Origin: JAUIAI01 sp050633665
Lineage (GTDB): Bacteria; Pseudomonadota; Gammaproteobacteria; Burkholderiales; Burkholderiaceae_E
NCBI GenBank assembly: GCA_050633665.1
Contig: JBOEGY010000001.1
Coordinates: 806,001-870,000 of the forward strand
Length of the DNA: 64,000 nucleotides
Direction of reading: 5' to 3'
The translations under genes and the position numbers were made by a program. The first letter of the stretch is position 1; every line of letters begins with the position of its first letter. Below the pieces are notes generated by a model. The model did not search any database and was not told the DNA's origin. It was given only the letters and a program-made list of their open reading frames with translations. Positions 40,830 through 50,038 of this stretch are shown here, piece by piece.

Positions 40830-42842
40830 ATGAAAATTCTTTATCTAGTTGCCGCGTTTGCCCCGTTGCTGGGGGCGCTTGCTGCCGGCTTGTTCGGGCA
40901 CAAGCTCGGCCGAGCAGGCGCACACCGAGCCGCGATTGCCGGTGTGACGGTCGCGATGTTTGCTTCGTTCTGGACGTTCCTGGATGTCATGCAGGGCAAT
41001 ACCTTTAACGGCGGGCTCTACACCTGGGCGGTGGTCGGTGACATCCAGTTGCAAGTCGGGTTTCTGATTGACACGCTGACTGTCACGATGATGTGCGTGG
41101 TGACGTTCGTCTCCCTGATGGTGCATATTTACACCATAGGTTATATGGCCGAAGACGACGGCTATCAGCGCTTCTTCTCCTACATCTCGCTGTTTACATT
41201 CGCGATGATGATGCTGGTCATGTCGAACAACTTCCTGCAGCTGTTCTTCGGCTGGGAGGCGGTCGGTCTGGTTTCTTATCTGCTGATCGGGTTCTACTAC
41301 AACCGGGACTCTGCCATTTATGCCAATATGAAGGCGTTTCTGGTTAACCGTGTCGGTGACTTCGGATTTATTCTCGGCATCGGCCTGGTGCTCGCCCACT
41401 TTGGCAGCCTCGATTACGCCGAAGTCTTCGCCGCTGCGCCAGCGCTTGCGGACAAAACCATCAATCTGCTCGGTGCGGCCGAATGGTCACTGCTGTCGGT
41501 GACCTGTATTTGTCTGTTTATCGGCGCCATGGGCAAGTCAGCTCAGTTTCCGCTGCATGTATGGCTGCCAGATTCCATGGAAGGCCCAACCCCGATCTCC
41601 GCACTGATTCATGCGGCGACGATGGTAACTGCCGGGATTTTCATGGTCGCCCGGATGTCGCCACTGTTTGAGCTGTCCGATACCGCACTTGGTTTCATCA
41701 TGGTGGTCGGCGCGATTACCGCGTTGTTCATGGGCTTTCTGGGCATTATTCAAAACGACATCAAGCGGGTGGTTGCCTATTCAACGCTGTCGCAACTGGG
41801 TTATATGACGGTTGCCCTCGGGGCTTCCGCTTATAGCGTGGCGATTTTCCACCTGATGACGCACGCTTTTTTCAAGGCGCTGCTGTTCCTGGGTGCCGGG
41901 TCGGTCATTATGGGCATGCATCATGATCAGGACATCCGCAACATGGGTGGTCTGTCCCGATTCATGCCGATCACCTGGATCACCTCTCTGCTCGGGACCC
42001 TCGCGCTGGTCGGCACGCCGTTTTTCTCGGGTTTTTACTCCAAAGAATCGATTATCGAGGCAGCCCGTTTCGCTAACGTGCCGGGTGCCGGGTTTGCCTA
42101 TTTTGCGGTGATGGCCGGCGTGTATGTGACCGCCTTCTATTCATTCCGGATGTATTTCCTGGTGTTTCATGGCAAGCCTCGCTGGGGCCAGGGCCAGCAC
42201 GGAGAGCAAGACGATCACGGCCACGATGCTCACCACGGCTTAAGCGCCGGTGACAAGCCGCACGAGAGCCCGCTGGTCGTGACCGTGCCGCTGATTCTGC
42301 TGGCCATTCCCTCGGTACTGGTTGGCTGTATCGCGATGGGTGATCTGGTTGCCGGCGACTACTTCGCCGGGGTTATATCCGTTGATGCCGCGCGCCATCC
42401 GGCAATGGCTGAAATCATCGGGCACTTCCATGGTTTCTGGGCAATGGGATTGCACGGTTTTATCACCGTCCCGTTCTGGTTGATGGTCGCCGGTGCTGCG
42501 TCGGCCTGGTATTGCTATCTGGTTAACCCGAATCTGCCAGCCACTATCAAGAAATCACTCGGCCCGGTTTATACCTTGCTCGATAACAAGTACTACCTGG
42601 ATCGTCTCAACGAGATTGTTTTTGCGGGCGGATCGCTATTGCTGGGCCGGGGCCTGTGGAAGCGGGGCGACCAGAGCCTGATTGATGGTTTACTGGTCAA
42701 TGGCAGTGCCCGCCTGGTTGGCTGGCTCTCCGGCGTGATGCAGTTAGTGCAGACGGGGCGTATCAATAACTACGCCATCACGATGATTCTTGGTGTTGCC
42801 GGCTTGTTGCTGTTTGCAATCTGGCCTTTGTTACCCGGTTGA
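40830..42842 (+). CDS. nuoL: NADH-quinone oxidoreductase subunit L
   Basis: Distal proton-pumping, Mrp-antiporter-like subunit of 670 residues with about 16 helices and the long lateral helix at the C terminus. The conserved Glu is in FFGWEAVGLVSYLLIGFY near residue 145 and the Lys in the GAMGKSAQFPLHVWLPDSMEGPTP segment near 235. A His/Asp/Gly-rich loop (about 450-475, HGEQDDHGHDAHHG) separates two late helices; similar His-rich loops occur in related NuoL proteins. Followed by a 77-base gap before nuoM. Confidence 0.97.
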   Translation: MKILYLVAAFAPLLGALAAGLFGHKLGRAGAHRAAIAGVTVAMFASFWTFLDVMQGNTFNGGLYTWAVVGDIQLQVGFLIDTLTVTMMCVVTFVSLMVHIYTIGYMAEDDGYQRFFSYISLFTFAMMMLVMSNNFLQLFFGWEAVGLVSYLLIGFYYNRDSAIYANMKAFLVNRVGDFGFILGIGLVLAHFGSLDYAEVFAAAPALADKTINLLGAAEWSLLSVTCICLFIGAMGKSAQFPLHVWLPDSMEGPTPISALIHAATMVTAGIFMVARMSPLFELSDTALGFIMVVGAITALFMGFLGIIQNDIKRVVAYSTLSQLGYMTVALGASAYSVAIFHLMTHAFFKALLFLGAGSVIMGMHHDQDIRNMGGLSRFMPITWITSLLGTLALVGTPFFSGFYSKESIIEAARFANVPGAGFAYFAVMAGVYVTAFYSFRMYFLVFHGKPRWGQGQHGEQDDHGHDAHHGLSAGDKPHESPLVVTVPLILLAIPSVLVGCIAMGDLVAGDYFAGVISVDAARHPAMAEIIGHFHGFWAMGLHGFITVPFWLMVAGAASAWYCYLVNPNLPATIKKSLGPVYTLLDNKYYLDRLNEIVFAGGSLLLGRGLWKRGDQSLIDGLLVNGSARLVGWLSGVMQLVQTGRINNYAITMILGVAGLLLFAIWPLLPG

Positions 42843-42919
42843 AATACAGATTCATGACTTTGACTCCGGTTGTCCGCTTGGTCAGCCGCAATTCACTCTT
42901 ACAGAATAACGACTAACCG

Positions 42920-44401
42920 ATGTCTTCATCTTTTCTGCTGAGCGCCTCAATCTGGCTACCGATCCTGTTCGGCGCGGCGGTGCTGTTCATCGGCCGCGCG
43001 GGCAATGACGGTCTGGTTCGGCAACTGTCGCTGGCCGGCGCGTTGGTGTCTTTTCTGCCGACGGTTGCCCTGATCCTCGGATTTGATTCCGCCTCCAGCG
43101 GCATCCAGTTTCAGGAATTGTCCGCCTGGGTGCCCGCGATGGGCATTAACTACCACCTGGGCGTTGATGGCTTGTCGGTCTGGTTCATCCCGCTGACAGC
43201 ATTTATCACCATTTTTGTCGTGGTAGCAGCCTGGGAGGTTATTCAGGACCGGCCGGCGCAATACTTCGCCGCGTTTCTGATTTTGTCGGGCTTGATGATA
43301 GGTGTGTTTTGCGCGCTTGATGGCTTGCTGTTTTATGTGTTCTTTGAAGCCACGCTGATTCCGATGTATCTGATTATCGGCATCTGGGGCGGGCCTCGTA
43401 AGGTCTATGCGGCATTCAAGTTCTTTCTCTACACCTTGCTTGGTTCACTGCTGACCCTGGTGGCGTTAATTTACCTGTATGTGCAGTCGGGCAGTTTTGC
43501 CATTCTTGACTGGCATCAGTTGCCGTTGTCGCTGCGCGAGCAGATGTTTATCTTCATTGCGTTCATGCTGGCGTTTGCGGTCAAAGTGCCCATGTGGCCG
43601 GTGCACACCTGGTTGCCAGATGCCCACGTCGAAGCGCCAACCGGCGGGTCGGTTGTGCTGGCCGCGATCATGCTCAAACTGGGCGCTTATGGCTTCCTGC
43701 GGTTCTCGCTGCCTATCGCCCCCGATGCCAGTCATGAGCTGGCTGGGTTTGTGATTACCCTGTCGCTGATTGCGGTCGTCTATATCGGGTTTGTGGCGCT
43801 GGTCCAGACCGACATGAAAAAACTGGTCGCTTATTCATCAATTGCTCATATGGGTTTTGTCACCCTAGGGTTTTTCATGTTTAACCCGCTTGGGATGCAG
43901 GGCGGCATCATCCAAATGATTTCCCACGGTTTTGTATCGGGAGCGATGTTCCTGTGTATCGGGGTGCTCTATGACCGCCTGCACTCGCGTGAGATTGCCG
44001 ATTACGGCGGCGTCGTCAACACAATGCCCAAGTTTGCGGCCTTGTTTATGTTGTTCACGATGGCGAATGCCGGCTTACCGGCAACCTCCGGTTTTGTCGG
44101 TGAGTTCATGGTAATTCTGGGCGCGGTGGAATACAACTTCTGGGTTGCTTTCCTGGCCGCACTTACGCTGATTCTCGGAGCGGCTTACTCGTTGTGGATG
44201 TACAAGCGGGTGATCTTCGGCGCAGTAACCAGCGACAAAGTCGCCGGCCTGAAAGACTTGAACAAACGTGAGTTCTCCATGCTGCTGGTAATGGCCATCG
44301 TCGTCCTGATCATGGGTATCTATCCCAAGCCATTTACCGACGCTACGAATGCTTCGGTCGACAAGCTGCTCAAGCATGTCGCCATTTCCAAGATCCAATG
44401 A
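42920..44401 (+). CDS. nuoM: NADH-quinone oxidoreductase subunit M
   Basis: Antiporter-like proton-pumping subunit, 493 residues, 14 helices. The conserved Glu is in LLFYVFFEATLIPMYLIIGIWGG near residue 140 and the Lys in FAVKVPMWPVHTWLPDAHVEAPTGGSV near 225. The stop overlaps the nuoN start by four bases. Confidence 0.97.
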   Translation: MSSSFLLSASIWLPILFGAAVLFIGRAGNDGLVRQLSLAGALVSFLPTVALILGFDSASSGIQFQELSAWVPAMGINYHLGVDGLSVWFIPLTAFITIFVVVAAWEVIQDRPAQYFAAFLILSGLMIGVFCALDGLLFYVFFEATLIPMYLIIGIWGGPRKVYAAFKFFLYTLLGSLLTLVALIYLYVQSGSFAILDWHQLPLSLREQMFIFIAFMLAFAVKVPMWPVHTWLPDAHVEAPTGGSVVLAAIMLKLGAYGFLRFSLPIAPDASHELAGFVITLSLIAVVYIGFVALVQTDMKKLVAYSSIAHMGFVTLGFFMFNPLGMQGGIIQMISHGFVSGAMFLCIGVLYDRLHSREIADYGGVVNTMPKFAALFMLFTMANAGLPATSGFVGEFMVILGAVEYNFWVAFLAALTLILGAAYSLWMYKRVIFGAVTSDKVAGLKDLNKREFSMLLVMAIVVLIMGIYPKPFTDATNASVDKLLKHVAISKIQ

Positions 44402-45876
44402 CCATGCTTGAACAACTGAACCTGTGGGCGGGACTGCCCGAGATACTGCTCCTGCTGGCCATTTGTATTTATGTTCTGGTCGAGGCAATCGCCGGCAAGA
44501 GCCGTCAGCTACCGCTGGACAAACTGGCGCTGGCGGTTGTTGCCGTGCCGTTCATTACCACTTTGTTCCAGATGAGCAATCCGCCGCAGTCCGCAATGAA
44601 TGGCATGTATCTGGCTGATGGCTTTGCCCATCTGCTCAAGCTGTGCGTTTATGTCGCGATAGCTGCCACCATTGTTTACTCGCGTGATTACGCCAAAGAC
44701 CGCGGCATGCATCGCGGTGAGTTTTACACGCTGACGCTTTTTGCAATGCTTGGCCAGATGGTGATGGTCTCGGCGGGCAATCTGCTGGTGGTTTACATGG
44801 GGCTGGAGTTGATGTCGTTGTCCCTCTATGCGCTGGCCGCACTCCGTCGTGATCACGCCGAGTCTACCGAGGCGGCGATCAAGTATTTCATTCTGGGGGC
44901 GCTGGCGTCTGGTTTCCTGCTGTATGGCATGTCCATGCTCTACGGCGGCACCGGTGACTTGTCGATTGCCGGTGTGGCCGCTGCCTTTGCCAATGCCGAG
45001 ACCAATCGTACGGTGTTGATGCTGGGAGCGGTGTTTATCGTGGCGGGCCTGGCGTTCAAGTTTGGCGCGGTACCGTTTCATATGTGGGTCCCTGATGTCT
45101 ACCAGGGCACGCCGAACTCGATCACCTTGCTGATCGCTGGGGCGCCAAAACTGGCCGCATTTGCCATTGCCTTCCGCCTGCTCGGCGAAGGCTTGCTGCC
45201 GATAGCGGCGCAGTGGCAGCCCATGCTGATCGTCCTGGCTGTTGGCTCGTTGGTGTTGGGCAATATCGTGGCAATCGCCCAGACCAACTTCAAACGCATG
45301 ATTGCCTACTCCACGATTGCGCAGGTCGGCTTTGTGATGCTTGGCTTGCTGTCAGGGGTTGTCGCCGAAAGCGCCTCCAGCGTCGGGCAGGCCTATGGCG
45401 CTTCGATGTTTTACATCATCACGTATGTGCTGACCACACTGGGTACGCTTGGGGTTTTGCTGATGCTGGCCCGTCAGGGTTTTGAGAGTCAGGAAATCGA
45501 CGATTTGAAAGGCCTGAGCCGGCGCAGCCCGTTGCTGGCACTGGTCATGTTGATTCTCATGTTCTCGCTGGCGGGTATTCCGCCGACCGTCGGTTTCTTT
45601 GCCAAGCTCACGGTATTGCAGGCTGCAATCAATGCGGGCCATGTCTGGCTGGCCGTCGTGGCGGTTGTTTCTTCGCTTATTGGTGCGTTCTACTATCTGC
45701 GCATTGTCAAAGTAATCTACTTTGATTCTCCTGAAGACGACGCTCCGGTCAGCACACGGTTTGACACCCGCACGTTGATTACCGCCAATGGCGCGGCAGT
45801 CTTGTTGCTTGGCATCATGCCGCAGCCGCTGATGAACGCCTGTATTGAAGCTATTCGTCAGGCGCTTGGCTCGTAG
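44398..45876 (+). CDS. nuoN: NADH-quinone oxidoreductase subunit N
   Basis: Third antiporter-like subunit, 492 residues, 14 helices. Motifs are LVVYMGLELMSLSLYALAA with the conserved Glu near residue 130 and the Lys in LAFKFGAVPFHMWVPDVYQGTP near 220. ATG 44398 overlaps nuoM; ATG 44404 would also be possible and removes two residues. The last nuo gene, with the NUDIX gene five bases downstream. The small DUF2818 gene often found here in Burkholderiales is absent. Confidence 0.97.
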   Translation: MTMLEQLNLWAGLPEILLLLAICIYVLVEAIAGKSRQLPLDKLALAVVAVPFITTLFQMSNPPQSAMNGMYLADGFAHLLKLCVYVAIAATIVYSRDYAKDRGMHRGEFYTLTLFAMLGQMVMVSAGNLLVVYMGLELMSLSLYALAALRRDHAESTEAAIKYFILGALASGFLLYGMSMLYGGTGDLSIAGVAAAFANAETNRTVLMLGAVFIVAGLAFKFGAVPFHMWVPDVYQGTPNSITLLIAGAPKLAAFAIAFRLLGEGLLPIAAQWQPMLIVLAVGSLVLGNIVAIAQTNFKRMIAYSTIAQVGFVMLGLLSGVVAESASSVGQAYGASMFYIITYVLTTLGTLGVLLMLARQGFESQEIDDLKGLSRRSPLLALVMLILMFSLAGIPPTVGFFAKLTVLQAAINAGHVWLAVVAVVSSLIGAFYYLRIVKVIYFDSPEDDAPVSTRFDTRTLITANGAAVLLLGIMPQPLMNACIEAIRQALGS

Positions 45877-45881
45877 TACCA

Positions 45882-46454
45882 ATGTCTGACAAGCTGATCG
45901 AAACCCCTATTAGCGGTGAAGTTGTGTTCGAGGGCATTTTTCTGCGCGTGCAACAAGATCGCGCGCGAATGCCCGATGGGCAGGAATCTGGCCGGGAATT
46001 TGTCTTGCACCCGGGTGCCTCGGCGATGGTGCCGATCATGTCCGATGATCGCATCCTGATCGAGCGCCAGTTTCGCTATCCGCTCAAACAGGTTTTTACC
46101 GAAATTCCGGCTGGCAAGATTGATGCCGGCGAGACGCCACTGCAAACCGCGCGGCGTGAGTTGATCGAAGAAACCGGATACGGCGCCAGACAGTGGGCTC
46201 CGCTTACCTCTATTCATCCTGCCATCGGCTTTGCCAATGAGCGGATAGATATTTTCCTGTGTCGTGACTTATATCAGCAGACACAGTCGCTCGATGCCGG
46301 CGAGTTTGTTGAAATCGACTTCGTAACCGTCGGCTGGCTGGTTGATGAATTACGAGCGGGGCGGCTGACCGATGTCAAAACCCAGATTGCCACTCACTGG
46401 CTTGAAAATCTGTTCTCCGGACGCTGGGAATGGCCAGAGTTTGAAACTGTCTAG
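45882..46454 (+). CDS. NUDIX hydrolase, ADP-ribose pyrophosphatase type
   Basis: 190-residue NUDIX protein. The box Gx5Ex7REUxEExGU is complete at residues 78-100, from GKIDAGE to the ELIEETGY end. The N-terminal FEGIFLRVQQDRARMPDG and VLHPGASAMVPIMSDDRI pattern resembles ADP-ribose and nucleotide-sugar pyrophosphatases (NudF/YffH-like). It probably hydrolyses ADP-ribose or a related sugar nucleotide. Placement five bases after nuoN is common in betaproteobacteria and suggests co-transcription with Complex I. Confidence 0.9.
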   Translation: MSDKLIETPISGEVVFEGIFLRVQQDRARMPDGQESGREFVLHPGASAMVPIMSDDRILIERQFRYPLKQVFTEIPAGKIDAGETPLQTARRELIEETGYGARQWAPLTSIHPAIGFANERIDIFLCRDLYQQTQSLDAGEFVEIDFVTVGWLVDELRAGRLTDVKTQIATHWLENLFSGRWEWPEFETV

Positions 46455-46483
46455 TCTGAGACCGCCTGATGACGGCTCTGGTC

Positions 46484-47494
46484 TTAAACCCGACTAAAAG
46501 CCGGTTTGCTGTTTTGGGCTTCGGCGGACAAGGCTTGAGCTCTCGGCTCGAAGCGCTGGCATAAGGTGGCCGGCATGGCGGCAGACAGACTGGCTTGTTG
46601 CAAGAGGGCGGTGACCTCTTGCAGAATCGAGTCTGCGCTCAGGTCTTGAACCCTCTTGTCATAAAAAACCAACCCGGCGCAAGTGCCTGTCTGTACTTCC
46701 TGCGTGCCGATTTGATATGGTTCAGACAAGGAGCGGACAAGCCCGGCCGTTTCTGATTCCAACTGCTCGCATGGCGCGGCTTCACTGAATAACACCAGGA
46801 AGCGGTCGGTATCGAGCCTGCCAATCACGGGCGCTGCCACAGGTATCTTTCCGGCGAGGTAGTTACGCTGAATCTGGTGACGAAGCCGGGAGCCGACGGC
46901 ATTGATCAGTTCGTTGGCCTGGGGCAGGCCGTAGGCATCATTCAAGTGTCCAAGCTGGTCGCACTGTATGGCCACAACCGCCAACGGGGAATGACCACTC
47001 CGGCTTGCCAAGGTGTTCACCAAGCGAGCGTGGAAAGCAGCGTGATCCGGGATCTCGGTCATGGTGTCAGTGCGGGCTGTCTGATGAGAAGGCGAATGAC
47101 CTGCCCGCACAGCAGATTGATAATTCCCGGCTGTCACCGAATCGGTCGAGTCGCTCAGGCAGGCCATCAGATTGTCTTCATCGAGTTTCAGCAGCGTGAG
47201 CGCCAGCATGAGTGGCGAGTCGGAGTCGCCTGATACCGTAAACCGATACGCGTCGCAGATCGTGCCGCTGGCACCGGTGAATTCGGCGCTCAGATCTGCC
47301 AGGCGCGGTACGGTTTGCTGCAGACAGTCGAACAGATTGGTCAAATCACCGCCGCCGGCCAACCGGGTCAGCCACTTGATTGCTGGCGGATTGATCATGG
47401 TGATTTTCCCGGCGCGATCCGCCTGGATCAGCCCAAACGGGGCCAGATACAGAAACTGTAGCAGGGCTTTATGCGCGTCACTAGGGGAAGACAT
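46484..47494 (-). CDS. PAS-like protein with degenerate GGDEF domain
   Basis: 336-residue cytoplasmic protein. The N-terminal region (about 5-100) resembles a PAS domain (YLAPFGLIQADRAGKITMINPPAIKWL). The C-terminal region (about 145-305) looks like a GGDEF domain: ITMTEIPDHAAFHARL-type start, AVVAIQCDQLGHLNDAYGLPQANELINAVGSRL, and RLDTDRFLVLF where RLGGDEF is expected. The signature is therefore DTDRF (residues 228-232), which lacks the catalytic acidic pair in its normal setting, so cyclic-di-GMP synthesis is unlikely. No EAL domain follows. ATG 47494 begins the PAS region; the longer frame upstream has no ribosome site. Convergent with the NUDIX gene. Confidence 0.72.
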   Translation of the reverse strand: MSSPSDAHKALLQFLYLAPFGLIQADRAGKITMINPPAIKWLTRLAGGGDLTNLFDCLQQTVPRLADLSAEFTGASGTICDAYRFTVSGDSDSPLMLALTLLKLDEDNLMACLSDSTDSVTAGNYQSAVRAGHSPSHQTARTDTMTEIPDHAAFHARLVNTLASRSGHSPLAVVAIQCDQLGHLNDAYGLPQANELINAVGSRLRHQIQRNYLAGKIPVAAPVIGRLDTDRFLVLFSEAAPCEQLESETAGLVRSLSEPYQIGTQEVQTGTCAGLVFYDKRVQDLSADSILQEVTALLQQASLSAAMPATLCQRFEPRAQALSAEAQNSKPAFSRV

Positions 47495-47681
47495 CAGACG
47501 GTACCGTGAGAGGTTTGCAGGCGGCAGCCGGTGCCCGGTTGTCTTGCAGACCGGCAACGCGACGCGACCGGAAAGCCTAGCCGACCTGCTTAGCGGGTCG
47601 GGCCTGGCGCCGATAAACGGATTGCCCACGCAGATAGCTGGCACGAACTCCAGTGTGAGAAGCGGGTTTGCCCGCGTCGCC

Positions 47682-48491
47682 TCACAAGTGGGTTTTCAGC
47701 GCAAAATCCAACGCCTGATCACAAGGTTGTTCTATCTTCAGTGACAACCATTGATCAGCTCTGCCATGCCCCATCGTGACTGAAGCAATCGGCAGGCCCA
47801 GCTCATGCGCCTGGCGGGCAAAGCGAAACCCCGAATAAACCATCAGGGAGCTGCCGATAATCAGCATGGCGTCGCTGCGCTGTAAGGCGTCGCGGGTTTG
47901 CCGAACCCGTTCGGCCGGCACGGTCTCTCCAAAGTAGACAACATCTGGTTTCATCAAGCCGGCGCACTGTTCACAAACCGGAACATCAAACCCGGAAAAG
48001 TCGGTTTCGTCGAGTTCTGCGTCGCCATCCGGCGCGACCTCGGCGCGTCTGTCGGCCCATTCCGGATTGAGTGCCTGCATGCGAGCCTGGAAGCGCTCGC
48101 GTTGTTCGCGCTCACCGCAGGCCAGACAAATCACCACATCCAGCCGGCCGTGTAAATCCTGCACCTGAGGCGAGCCCGCTTTTTGATGTAGACCGTCCAC
48201 GTTTTGCGTGACCAGATAATGCGCCGGGCCACGCGTTTGCAGATTGGCAATCGCCTGATGGGTCAGATTGGGTTGAGCCGAGGCGATGATCGGCCAGCCC
48301 ACCAGGCTGCGCGCCCAGTAGCGTCGACGGGCCGATTCACTGCCGGTAAACGCCTGCAGGGTCATCGGCTGTGGGCGCTTCCACTGGCCGTGCTTGTCCC
48401 GATAGTCGGGAATGCCGGAGTCCGTGCTGACACCGGCGCCGGTAATTACAAACAAGCGGTTCGCTTGTGAGACGAACTGTTCTAGAGTCAT
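47682..48491 (-). CDS. NAD-dependent protein deacylase, Sir2 family (class II-like)
   Basis: Sirtuin of 269 residues. The NAD site TGAGVSTDSGIPDYR lies at 17-31, TQNVDGLH near 95, and the catalytic His114 in QDLHGRLD. The zinc ribbon has Cys122/125 (CLAC) and Cys173/176 (CEQC), with a long 47-residue insertion between the pairs. PDYRDKHGQWKRPQP resembles SIRT4-type class II sirtuins rather than CobB, whose Tyr/Arg desuccinylase pair is not evident. ATG 48491 gives the normal N terminus; the longer frame runs over the divergent gene. Divergent from the enolase-superfamily gene, 19 bases between starts. Confidence 0.93.
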   Translation of the reverse strand: MTLEQFVSQANRLFVITGAGVSTDSGIPDYRDKHGQWKRPQPMTLQAFTGSESARRRYWARSLVGWPIIASAQPNLTHQAIANLQTRGPAHYLVTQNVDGLHQKAGSPQVQDLHGRLDVVICLACGEREQRERFQARMQALNPEWADRRAEVAPDGDAELDETDFSGFDVPVCEQCAGLMKPDVVYFGETVPAERVRQTRDALQRSDAMLIIGSSLMVYSGFRFARQAHELGLPIASVTMGHGRADQWLSLKIEQPCDQALDFALKTHL

Positions 48492-48510
48492 TCGCAGTAG
48501 GATAACGAAT

Positions 48511-49713
48511 ATGAAAATTGCTGCTGTCGAAACCCTTCGCCTGGGCGAGTTCCCCAACCTGATCTGGGTCATCATCGAAGACGAAGACGGCCAGCGCGGG
48601 CTGGGCGAGACCTTTATGGGCGCCGAAGCCACTGAGGCCTACATCCATCAGGTCGCAGCGCCGGCCCTGCTTGGCCGGGAAGCCGGCGCTATCGAAGCCA
48701 TCCGGCTCGCACTGCGGCCTTATGTGGGTTACCAGGCGCCAGGCGCAGAAGTGCGCGGCCATAGCGCAATAGACATTGCGCTATGGGACTTGTGGGGGCA
48801 GCGAACCGGGCAGCCGGTCTGGCAATTACTTGGCGGCAAGGTGCGGGACAGCATTCGCACCTACAACACTTGCGCCGGCTACCAATACGTTAGAGCGTCT
48901 ACCGGTCAGCAGAGTCAGAACTGGGGCCTGCCGGGGCAGTCGGAGCTATCCGGCCCTTACGAAGACCTGGAGGCTTTTCTGACTGATGCCGGCAGTCTGG
49001 CCGAAAGCTTGCTGGATCAAGGCATCACCGCCATGAAAATCTGGCCGTTTGACCGCTATGCCGAACAAAGCCAGGGCATGCACATTTCCGCTGCGCAGCT
49101 CAAGGAAGGCATCGAGCCTTTCAGAAAAATCCGTGACCGGGTTGGCAGCAAAATGCAAATCATGCTCGAGTGTCATTCGCTTTGGTCAGCCAATGCCGCG
49201 CGCGACATCGCCCGTGCGCTGGAGCCCTACGACATTTACTGGATTGAAGACCCCATCCGTATGAACGGCTTTGCGCCGCTGGCCGCTCTGCGCCAGAACA
49301 TCACTCAAAAAATCACCGCCTCTGAAACCCTGGCCACCCGTCACCAGTATGCAGAACTCGTGCGTGCCCAGGCGACTGACATTGTCATGCTGGACCTCGG
49401 TTGGTGTGGCGGGCTGACCGAAGCCAAAGCCATTGCGGCCATTGCCGAAGCCAGTCAGCTCCCGATAGCGCCTCACGATTGCACCGGCCCGGTCGTCTGG
49501 GCTGCCTCATGTCACCTGTCCCTGAACGCGCCCAATACCTTGATTCAGGAAAGTGTCCGGGCGTTTTATACCGGCTGGTACCGCGAGCTGGTAGACCACC
49601 TGCCCGCCGTCGAGCAGGGCGAAATCACCGTGCCTGAAGGCGCGGGGCTGGGCATGCACCTGATGCCCGAGTTGTTCGCCCGCGCAGATGCTGTGCATCG
49701 GCGGACAGACTAA
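48511..49713 (+). CDS. Mandelate racemase/muconate lactonizing enzyme family protein
   Basis: Enolase-superfamily enzyme, 400 residues: N-terminal capping domain (about 1-130) and TIM barrel. Metal ligands are Glu220 (MLECHS), Glu246 (WIEDPI) and Glu272 (ASETL). Lys176 (TAMKIWPFD) and His322 (PHDCTGP) are candidate acid/base residues. The usual second lysine of KxK is replaced by tryptophan, as in some sugar-acid dehydratases. These enzymes abstract a proton alpha to a carboxylate; substrates are often aldonic acids. ATG 48511 has AGGA upstream and avoids overlap with the sirtuin gene. Confidence 0.88.
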   Translation: MKIAAVETLRLGEFPNLIWVIIEDEDGQRGLGETFMGAEATEAYIHQVAAPALLGREAGAIEAIRLALRPYVGYQAPGAEVRGHSAIDIALWDLWGQRTGQPVWQLLGGKVRDSIRTYNTCAGYQYVRASTGQQSQNWGLPGQSELSGPYEDLEAFLTDAGSLAESLLDQGITAMKIWPFDRYAEQSQGMHISAAQLKEGIEPFRKIRDRVGSKMQIMLECHSLWSANAARDIARALEPYDIYWIEDPIRMNGFAPLAALRQNITQKITASETLATRHQYAELVRAQATDIVMLDLGWCGGLTEAKAIAAIAEASQLPIAPHDCTGPVVWAASCHLSLNAPNTLIQESVRAFYTGWYRELVDHLPAVEQGEITVPEGAGLGMHLMPELFARADAVHRRTD

Positions 49714-49909
49714 GTCTTACTGCATCTGATAGTTCGGAAAAATGTCGTTGCGTCAGTGGCTTATGCCTGCCACTTCATCTCACCTTCCTTGACGGAAGAG
49801 CCTGGCGGGCCGCCAACCGGCCTGTCATCGCCAGATCTAAGGAAATCGATACAACAAAACCTCCGCAGCGCAGCAAAAACGGCCCGATTCGGGTTACGAT
49901 ACGGCCCAC

Positions 49910-49999
49910 GGAGAGCTGGCAGAGCGGTCGAATGCGGCGGTCTTGAAAACCGTTGAAGGGTCAAACCTTCCGGGGGTTCGAATCCCTCGCTCTCCGCCA
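49910..49999 (+). tRNA. tRNA-Ser (anticodon UGA), CCA encoded
   Basis: Acceptor GGAGAGC (49910-49916) pairs with GCTCTCC (49989-49995), followed by GCCA. The anticodon loop is CTTGAAA, giving anticodon UGA (reads UCN, chiefly UCA). A long variable arm marks a class II tRNA. T arm GGTTCGAATCC is standard. The 196-base gap upstream (49714-49909) holds two weak stem-loops (49755-49774, 49784-49798) and a TACGAT that could be the tRNA's -10, but no gene. Confidence 0.97.
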
Positions 50000-50038
50000 T
50001 CTACGCCCATTGGCCCCCAACCGATCCCCAACGGCCCA

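Noticed and set aside
46459..46484. AGACC/GGTCT hairpin between the NUDIX and GGDEF-like genes
   Set aside because: Short, interrupted stem without a T tract; too weak to call a terminator.
49761..50000. 79-residue open frame on the minus strand across tRNA-Ser (MAESEGFEPPEG...)
   Set aside because: It is antisense to tRNA-Ser; such frames are a well-known artefact in annotations of tRNA-Ser genes. The tRNA structure is complete and explains the sequence.
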